A DNA stretch of 64,000 nucleotides from Tribonema minus (Eukaryota; Sar; Xanthophyceae; Tribonematales; Tribonemataceae), in NCBI GenBank assembly GCA_017506865.1, contig JAFCMP010000533.1, positions 124,001 through 188,000 of the forward strand. The letters run 5' to 3'. Under the pieces are notes generated by a model. The model did no database searches and was not told the DNA's origin. It was given only the letters and a program-made list of their open reading frames with translations. Position numbers and translations under genes: made by a program. Position 1 is the first letter of the stretch. Each line of letters opens with the position of its first letter. Shown piece after piece: positions 57,301 to 64,000 of the stretch.

Positions 57301-60300
57301 CGGCAGCCAATTCAAGCTCTTACCAAGCGCTTGTTGAAATCGGGGAAATGCTGCCAAAGCGCTGCATCACGCACTCACTCATGCCAGTCGTTGCAATCCA
57401 TATTCAAGGTGGATTTAATTGCAGCGAGCAGCGCGGACTGGCACATTGCTCAGCGACAGCCAGGACATGTCCGGTAGGCTCAAGTTGGAGTGGAGCAGCT
57501 CAGAGTTGAATCGGAGTCATGTTTGCAAGCTACTTGAAGTACAGCAGGTGTTCGTGCTCATGTCACTCACCGCCTTGTCTGACTTGCTGAATGCCTCCTG
57601 GAACGCAGCAGCGCCGTAGCAACCATCCAACTCCTCCACAAAGCTGCAACGATGGCGGGCAGTGACAATGTGATAATCGTTATTTTTGATCTGCTGAGCT
57701 TTCATAGAAATGCACCTGGACTGGAACGAGGAGCCGAGTCTCTGAGCTCGCTTTATGCAAAGGCCAGCCGTAGGGTACATGCCAGCGCCATGTAAAAGCC
57801 ACGCTTCGTGACAATGCACCTTGCTGGGAAGTGCAAAGCTTTGAGCCACATCCTCAGCAACGGCCGCTCGGCAACGACATTACTGCTTGCATCTTACTCC
57901 CAATGTCACTTTGCCGCAACACGGTCCTGCAGTCTTCACTGCCACAATACTAAGCACACGAACCATGCACCCAACGCACAAAAGCCAAAACATAAGCTGA
58001 CCGACATGCACCGCATGCGAATGCTGCAGCGCAGTCCTTGCACCACTTGCCAAAGCCTGCACGCAAGACGACCAACACGGCACGCAATCGCTGAACGCTG
58101 CACACTTGAACTTGCACTTGAACTTGCCATCGCGGGTGCTGGTGCTGAAACAGCGCCTCCACGCACGCCAGGTGGTTCCTGCCACACAGCTCAGCGAAGT
58201 TACGCGTCAGAGTCGCAGCGTAGCGCGCCAGACGACGCAGCTCCGCGGCGCCCGCCGCCTCCCGCGTGCGCGCGTTTGACCCGTGCTGCGCTGCGCTCTC
58301 GTGCGCGCGCACTGCCAATCGCACCTGCGGCATGCATTGAGACATTGTTTAAAACGGCGACCTGTCATTGTTGAAGTTGTTGTGTCGTGATTGAAGTTGG
58401 TGAATGGCGCTCTCGTGCGCGCGCACCGCCAGTCGCACCTGCAGCATGCGTCAAGATATTGGAGGCGGTGAAGTTTCTACTTCTAGATGAAGTTGGTGGA
58501 TGAGGCACCTGCAGCATGTGTTGAGGCTTATGGTGAAGACGGTGAACTGCTGCAGTCTGCGCTTTGTTTGAACATGGGTAAATATGGGTACCACAAGTAG
58601 CGAGTGCACTGTACTGCAGCGTGCAGAGTACGCTGACATATACTGCCACAGGTATGCAAATTGGTGCATCTTCTAGAAAAATGACATCTCAAGCTGGAAC
58701 GTCATCAAAGCAGTGCACACACAACCGTTCATGCCTTGAACATGGCGGTACCACTTCTACACAGCGAGTGAACTGTACTGCAAAGTACAGAGTACACCGA
58801 CATGTACTGCCAGTGGTGCACTTTCCAAGAAAATGACACTAAAAAGTAGGAAAAGCATTATCAGATGTAACCGTCAAATGCGACCGGTCACCTGAGGGTC
58901 CTCCAGTAACAGCGAGAATCCCATGAGCGTGTGCACGTTGTACAGCATGGGCTCCAGCGTAGGGCCCTCAGCTGCTTCAAGTGCCATCTCGTCCCCTGCA
59001 AATGCAAGCAGCAGTTGCAAAGTGCACGTCAGCACCTGCCAACTGGTCAGGCGCAAGGGGGTGTACGTGCCCCTTTCTTAACCATAACCCTAGGCGCTTT
59101 GTCCACGCGCACAACGATGCCGTTCTTCACCAGCGGTTGCTCTCGAGCCTGGCAATAACAGCACACGTCATGACGCCCTGCAAGCAGCACCCTCACCTGA
59201 CTTGCGCTTGCCCTTGCGCCGCCTTCACGCCAACGGCACCAGCACTCGCTCCGAAGGAAGCCTTCTGTACCAATGACACAATACGACCAACCACCCTACT
59301 AATTGGTGCATCACGTGACTTGCATTTGCCTTTGCGCCTTGGTACCACCAGCACCAGCACTCACTACGAGTGACAGCACACGACCAACCGCCTACGGATT
59401 GGTGCATCAACTGGCTTGCATGTGCCCCAGCGGCAACCCCGGCACCAGCAGTTGGTCCCAAGCCTACCAACAACAGAACATGACCAACTGCTCTATTTAC
59501 TTATTTCATTGGTGCGTCACCTGACTTGCGCTCGCCCTTGCGACGCCTTGGCGCCGCCTGCAGTAGCACTCGCTCCCAGGCCTTCTATATTGATGACACA
59601 ATATGACCAAACGCCCTGTGTCACGTGCCTCGCGCTTGAAAGCGCCTAATACTTGGCACTTATTGCATTTGCAACTGCTTTACAAGACACTTGGCGCCTG
59701 CAACTGCCTAATGGTGCGTCACCTGACTTGCGCTTGCCTTGCGCCGTTCGGCGCCAACGGCATCAGCACTCGCCCCCAAGCCTGCCAACAACGGAACACG
59801 ACCAACTGCACTAACTTCAACAAGTACTTTGAAGTATAAGAATTTAAATGTTGCGTCACCTGACTTGCGCTTGCCCTTGCGCCGCCGTGGCGCCGCCTGT
59901 GCGCGCGTCGCGCTCATGCTTACCAACAACAGAACACGACCAGCAACTCTATTGGTAGTTTATAGTTATTTTGGGTTTTTGTTGGTGCGTCACCTGACTT
60001 GCGCTTGCCCTTGCGCCGCCGTGGCGCCGCCTGCGCGCGCATTGCGCTCATGCGCATGAAGAAGGACAGCACGTGGTGGTTCGTGCGCGGCTCATTGGCG
60101 GCAAAGTGGCGCAGCAGCGTAGAGTACATGCGCACCGTGCTGCGTGGCGGCGAGCAACAAGTAGGGTAAGGATTAGGGTTACGGTTGATGAGCGGGGCCT
60201 GCAACAGTGATCACGCCTGCAGCACACCAGTAGCACACTGCAGCAGCGTGGAGTAAATGCGCGCCGTGCTGCGCGGCAGTGAGCAGCAGTTAGGCTATGG

Positions 60301-63300
60301 GTTAGTGTCGGGGTTAGAATTGGGGGAGAGGCAGTGCATGCGTCAGTGATCATGCCAGGAGCACGCTGCAACAGCTGTCCTTCGGGCTTTGAAGGAGTGC
60401 CTAGTCGGTGCTGCTCTTGAGCAACTTCTATAACCATACTTTAGAGAAAAAGAGAGGGGAGGCCTGACAGCATGCAGTGCATGCAGCGAGGGCAAGCGGT
60501 GCGGCCGTGCTGCGCGGCAGTGAGCAGCAATTAGGGTAAGGATTAGGGTTACGGTTGATGAGCGGGGTCTGCAACTGTAATCACGCCTGTAGCACACCAG
60601 CAGCACACTGCAGCAGCGTTGAGTACATGCGCACCGTGCTGCGCGGCGCTGAGCGGCAATTAGGGTTTGGGTTAGGGTTAGGGTCGGGGGAGAGGCGGGG
60701 GATGCGTTGGTGATCACGCCAGTAGCACACTAGCAGCATGCTGCAACTGCTGTGCTTCAGGCTCTGGAGGAGTGCCGAGTCGGTGCTGCTCTTTATGAAC
60801 TTTTCTTAAAAACCTCAGGGAGAGAGAGGGGAGGTCTGACAGCATGCAGTGCATGCAGCGAGGGCAAGCAGTACAGCCGTACTGCGCGGCGGTGAGCGGC
60901 ACTAATTGATTAGGGTTGGGGTTAGGGTTCATAGGCGTTGTCTGCAACAATGATCATGCCAGTAGCACACTACTAGCACACTGCAGCAACTGTACTTTGC
61001 GCTGAATGGAAGTGGTGTGGTGCTGCTGTTGAAGGATGGTGCTAAGTATTTCAGTGGGAGGGAGAGGGGGAGATCTGACAGCCATGCCGTGAATGCAGCA
61101 AGGGCAAGCGGTACGCGCACTGACTCGTGCTTGCCACATACTGTAGCCACACACAAAACTGAGCGCAAAACCAAGGATGAGGACTTGGCTTCTCCACCGC
61201 ACTTCAACTTTGAAGATACTGCGCACTGCCTCGCATACCAACCGCCACCGCTACTAAGCGATAGACCAAGTGCACAAGTGCCGGATGACACAGTGGTGGC
61301 TTGCGGGCAGGACAGACGACAAGACCAGTAGCAAATCGTGCATCGCAATTTGACTCACAGATTGGTGGTGAGCACCATGACGTACGCGGCAACGTCAAAG
61401 TCTTGGGCAACTTCAAGTGCGACGTGCAGCTCGGGGTCCTCTTTGAGGTCATCGCTCGCGCTGCTGCCCTTCTCTCTTTGCAAAGGCCACATCTCCAGCA
61501 CCTGAGGTTTGTGCAGTAATGGCATGCAACACGTAGCTTGCGTCAGGTTTCATATGGTCAGCCGGTTGTAGATGTGGCATGCGAGCTCGGTTGTATACAG
61601 TCGGCAAGTTGCGGTATGAGAAACAGGTTTTGTGCGGTTAACAAGTTGGAGCAATGCGTAGGAGCAGGTATTCTGTGCTGAGTCCCAATCTGTTGGCAGC
61701 GAATTCATGCGCCAAGTCTGTGGCAACACAACATCGTGTGTCCAAACAGCAATGCAAGCGAAGCGCCTCTGAAACAAGCAAAATGTCTTTGGGCATTATT
61801 CATATATATATTTATATATCAATGTCATAGGGTTTGTGACATGTGGCATGAGCTGAGCCGGAGAAGGGCACTTGTGGAGCTGCAGGCTTGCGGAGGATGC
61901 GCGGGTGGCTGCACCTGACCCGTACCCTAAACATAAGCTCATGTTTGTGATTGCAGATTACCACGGGAAACAAGCAGCAGAAGTGCACAGCAGGCTTCAG
62001 ATGCAAGGGGCGGTCAGTCAATCTTCAGAAGCCAATGGTTGACTGACAGTACAGCTGCACACAGCCACGCTGGGAGAAATAACGTGCCGCAACCCGACGA
62101 CGGCACCGCACACTGATTGCTGAGCGTTGTGACACGACATTAAATGATGAGCGCTGTCACACACCTTGAGCGTCAAGTGCACCAGCTCCGCGAACCGCGC
62201 GGCGTGGTCACCCGAGTGCTTGCGACATGGATGGATTCTGTGCGGAAATGTGACTGAGCGATGTGACCATACAATCCAACAAATGAGCGCTGTCACGCAC
62301 CTTGAGCGTCACGTGCACCAGCGCCGCGACGCGCGCGGCGTACTCACGGCAAGCGCTGGCAATAGCTGCGTACAATCACGCTGAACGAAACCCGTGCCGC
62401 AACGCGACGTGGATGCCGTACGTTGATTGCTGACCGTATTGAGCAACGACGACATCCAACTGATGAGCGCTGTCATGCACCTTGAGCGTAACGTGCACCA
62501 ATTCTGCGAGGCGCGCGGCGTGCTCGCGGCAAGCGCTGGTAACAGCTGCATACGACCACGCTGGTTGAATTCTGTGTGGCAGTGTGACTGAGCGTTGTGA
62601 CCATGAAAATCTAACTGATGAGCGCTGTCATCACGCACCTTGAGCGTCACGTGCACCAATTCTGCCAGGCGCGCAGCGTGCTCGCGTGAGTGCTTCGCAG
62701 GGTTCCACCCCCTGAGGAGTGCGGGCAGCTGGTCGGCGCTCTCGCGCTGGAGGTAGACGTGCGTGAGCAGACCTAGGGCCAGTACGCGGTGCGACTTGAC
62801 GGGGGACGCCGTGATGACAGCCTGGGGGGGGGGGGGGGGGGGGGGTTGTGGTTGTGGGGGGGGGTCAGGGGGGGAATTGCAAAGGTTTGTTGGTCGACAA
62901 CTACGAGGACGCACAGGTTCTTGCGTGTAAAGGATGCACGAGGGGGCACCATGGTGATGGCCGGGGGGGGGGTAGGGGGGGATGGGGGGGAGAACCGCTG
63001 CAGAGATGGACTCGTGTGGACAGCAGAGATGGTGGTGGCTTTAGGGTGCTAACAATGCTGCTGCTGGTGGGAGAGGGGGATCATCGCTGTTGCACAGAAT
63101 TGCCGATGCAAACCTTCGAGCGCAACATGTCTCATCAGCACTGGGGAATGCAGCCGTTGCTCAGGATTACTGTCAGCACAGACAGTGCGTCATTAGCGCC
63201 AGCCAAGACTGAAACGCACCTGCATTTGCCAGCATCTGTGCGTCTACACATGAACCCTCGACTGTAGTACGTCCTCTACTGTACCGCCAGATGTGCAGCC

Positions 63301-63472
63301 ACTGGCGCAGACGACGCCGCAGCGTGCTTACCAGTATCTGCATCATCTCTGTGAGCAGCGTCAGCGCCTCCGTCAGCTTTGGCAGGCTGGCGGGCGCCTT
63401 GGGGTTGGCCAACGCGTGCTCGCACTCGCCTAGCGCCAGGTTGAAGCACATGACATCCAGCGTTTCGAGGAT
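54392..63472 (-). CDS. TIMELESS: Timeless/Tof1/Swi1, replication fork protection protein (5' end outside window)
   Basis: Exons: 63472-63332, 62821-62639, about 61440-61374, 60139-59994, 58995-58892, 58324-58128, 57643-57571, 56911-56770, 56068-55893, 55848-55813, 55435-55349 and 54964-54392 (stop). Phases agree from the third exon on. The product follows Timeless in order: HVYLQRESADQLPALLRGWNP...LAELVHVTLK; VRMYSTLLRHFAANEPRTNHHVLSFFMRM; LEPMLYNVHTLMGFSLLLEDP; LRRLARYAATLTRNFAELCGRNHLACVEALF; an acidic linker; AARWTKEE and DELLRTQYPLYAG; RTAKQIQRRVAKLGLP; a Ser/Asp-rich tail ending RRRMVLDDDEESD. With Tipin and Claspin it stabilises stalled forks in the nucleus. The third exon's start and a possible extra exon before it are uncertain. 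The N-terminal part lies right of 64,000. Confidence 0.93.
55638..55662 (+). repeat. Poly-G tract, 25 G
   Basis: Uninterrupted G run in a Timeless intron (C on the coding strand), well away from the splice sites. Length may be affected by sequencing. Confidence 0.9.
58320..58525 (-). repeat. Duplicated Timeless exon start with its acceptor
   Basis: On the minus strand the functional acceptor CATGCCGCAG-GTGCGATTGGCAGTGCG (exon from 58324) is preceded by a copy, CATGCTGCAG-GTGCGACTGGCGGTGCG (58400-58450), and by a shorter copy of CATGCTGCAGGTGCC near 58505-58520. The upstream acceptors look intact. Confidence 0.8.
58590..58855. repeat. Two-copy ~165-bp tandem repeat in a Timeless intron
   Basis: AGCGAGTGxACTGTACTGCA, AGAGTAC, CGACATxTACTGCCA and AGAAAATGACA recur in order at 58600-58690 and 58765-58850. 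Confidence 0.75.
59160..60020 (-). repeat. Array of Timeless exon end plus splice donor, about seven copies
   Basis: The exon end GGCAAGCGCAAGTCAG with donor GTGACGC (functional copy ends at 59994) recurs downstream in the intron with ends near 59860, 59723, 59521 and 59197, each keeping CAG-GTGA. More degenerate copies lie near 59405 and 59313. Up to 50 bp of upstream exon (GGCGCCACGGCGGCGC) is copied with it. Confidence 0.85.
60100..60925 (-). repeat. Array of Timeless splice acceptor plus exon start, at least five copies
   Basis: The functional acceptor GCAG-CACGGTGCGCATGTACTC (exon from 60139) is preceded in the intron by copies at about 60268, 60509, 60638 and 60881. Each has CGCGCAGCACGG or CGCGCAGTACGG, and two have the extended CGCATxTACTCxACGCTGCTGC exon start. 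TTAGGG-like patches and TGATCACGCC are part of the repeated unit. Confidence 0.85.
62158..62700 (-). repeat. Four-copy array of Timeless exon end plus splice donor
   Basis: The exon end GTGCACGTGACGCTCAAG with donor GTGCGTGA (functional copy ends 62639) recurs with ends near 62481, 62300 and 62165. All keep AAG-GT (GTGCAT, GTGCGT, GTGTGT) and the following GACAGCGCTCAT. About 60 nt of exon (GAGCACGCxGCGCGCCT) is included each time. Confidence 0.88.
62824..62845 (-). repeat. C22 tract forming the pyrimidine tract of a Timeless acceptor
   Basis: Twenty-two G on the plus strand read as C22-AG directly before the exon at 62821. Confidence 0.85.
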
Positions 63473-64000
63473 CTGCAGCGGAGGCATGAGATTTGCATTG
63501 GCAAAGCAACCATTGAAAGAGGTAGTGGGGTGCGGCAGGGGCGCGTGCATTGTAAGCACAAGTACTTGCAGGCGAACGCGGCAAACGTTGTGGGCAGCGC
63601 AAGAAACAGGCGAGGCCGGTGGGCAGGTGACCAATGTTGAGCGCTATCAGCAAGGGTTAGGGTTAGGGTTAGGGGTTAGGGTTAGGTTAGGGTTAGGTCA
63701 GCAGCAGCGGCGCTGAAACACAAAGACAACGTGATGCTGCGCTGAGGCGATGGTGCGCTGCAGGACAGGCACGCTGCGGACTGGCATTTTGGAGGTTGTT
63801 CTCAATAGAAGTACTTCAAAATACTTGTACTTAGTCGAGAACAAGCATAGCAAGCGTCCTCATCACAGTCGTTGACAGAGGCGCTTTCCAATTGCTACTG
63901 TAAGTGTAGTGCTGGGGCTGCTGCCTGTGACACAGGTCGCAGTGAGTGCATCTGCCCGAGGCAGTGCTGTTTTCTAGGGTTAGGGCCGAACTCTACCCTG
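63473..64000. other. Intron or upstream part of Timeless; telomere-like repeat
   Basis: Contains a TTAGGG run at 63653-63697 and another short one near 63974. No further Timeless exon was recognised. Confidence 0.5.
63653..63697 (+). repeat. Interstitial telomere-like repeat
   Basis: GGGTTAGGGTTAGGGTTAGG with GGGGTTA and GGTTA variants, in Timeless intronic sequence. Confidence 0.9.

Noticed and set aside
63653..63697. True chromosome end
   Set aside because: The run is short, imperfect and inside the Timeless gene, with ordinary sequence on both sides.

Overview
The window is nuclear DNA from a eukaryote, with intron-rich genes and canonical GT-AG junctions. The cell genes are ATG2, Timeless, HSP10, a ferritin-like secreted protein and an F-box-like/ankyrin-type gene. 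The repeat style of the ankyrin gene, an RT family of the diatom/stramenopile type and interstitial TTAGGG-type telomere repeats suggest a photosynthetic stramenopile (brown or yellow-green algal side). That is an inference; a chlorophyte or haptophyte is not excluded. No bacterial operons, rRNA, tRNA or CRISPR array was seen.

Layout. 1-6497 (+): the last eight recognised exons of ATG2, the autophagy lipid-transfer protein; its 5' part lies left of the window. 6.5-14.4 kb: mostly non-coding, with degenerate repeats and a BED-finger-like gene (10.5-11.9 kb, -). 14.4-15 kb: a retroelement remnant. 15.8-21.5 kb (-): a four-exon ferritin-like, desiccation-related secreted protein with a mariner-type MITE in an intron. 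22.3-22.8 kb: a second retroelement remnant. 23.2-25 kb (+): three compact, apparently intronless ORFs of unknown function. 26.0-28.6 kb: a complete hAT transposon with TIRs and an 8-bp target duplication, inserted in a 108-bp minisatellite. 29.7-37 kb: a mobile or viral gene island with a DDE integrase (-, frameshifted), an antirepressor-like gene (+, in-frame TGA), a third retroelement remnant and a telomere-resolvase-like gene (+). 38.8 kb: an N-terminal retroelement piece. 41.0-42.4 kb (-): F-box-like/ankyrin-type gene with one frameshift. 42.5-49 kb: repeat-rich, with no confident gene. 49.2-52.0 kb (-): HSP10 in five exons, the first coding exon being only the ATG. 54.4 kb to beyond the right end (-): Timeless/Tof1, with at least twelve exons.

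Main unusual signals. (1) Several introns of ATG2 and Timeless are filled with tandem copies of the neighbouring exon's edge together with its splice site, on the donor side, the acceptor side, or both. The result is arrays of decoy splice sites. (2) One retroelement copy differs from its two relatives by short insertions, almost all 6 or 12 bp, each framed by a 2-3 bp duplication. (3) A telomere-resolvase-like gene sits beside an integrase and an antirepressor-like gene in a eukaryotic chromosome.
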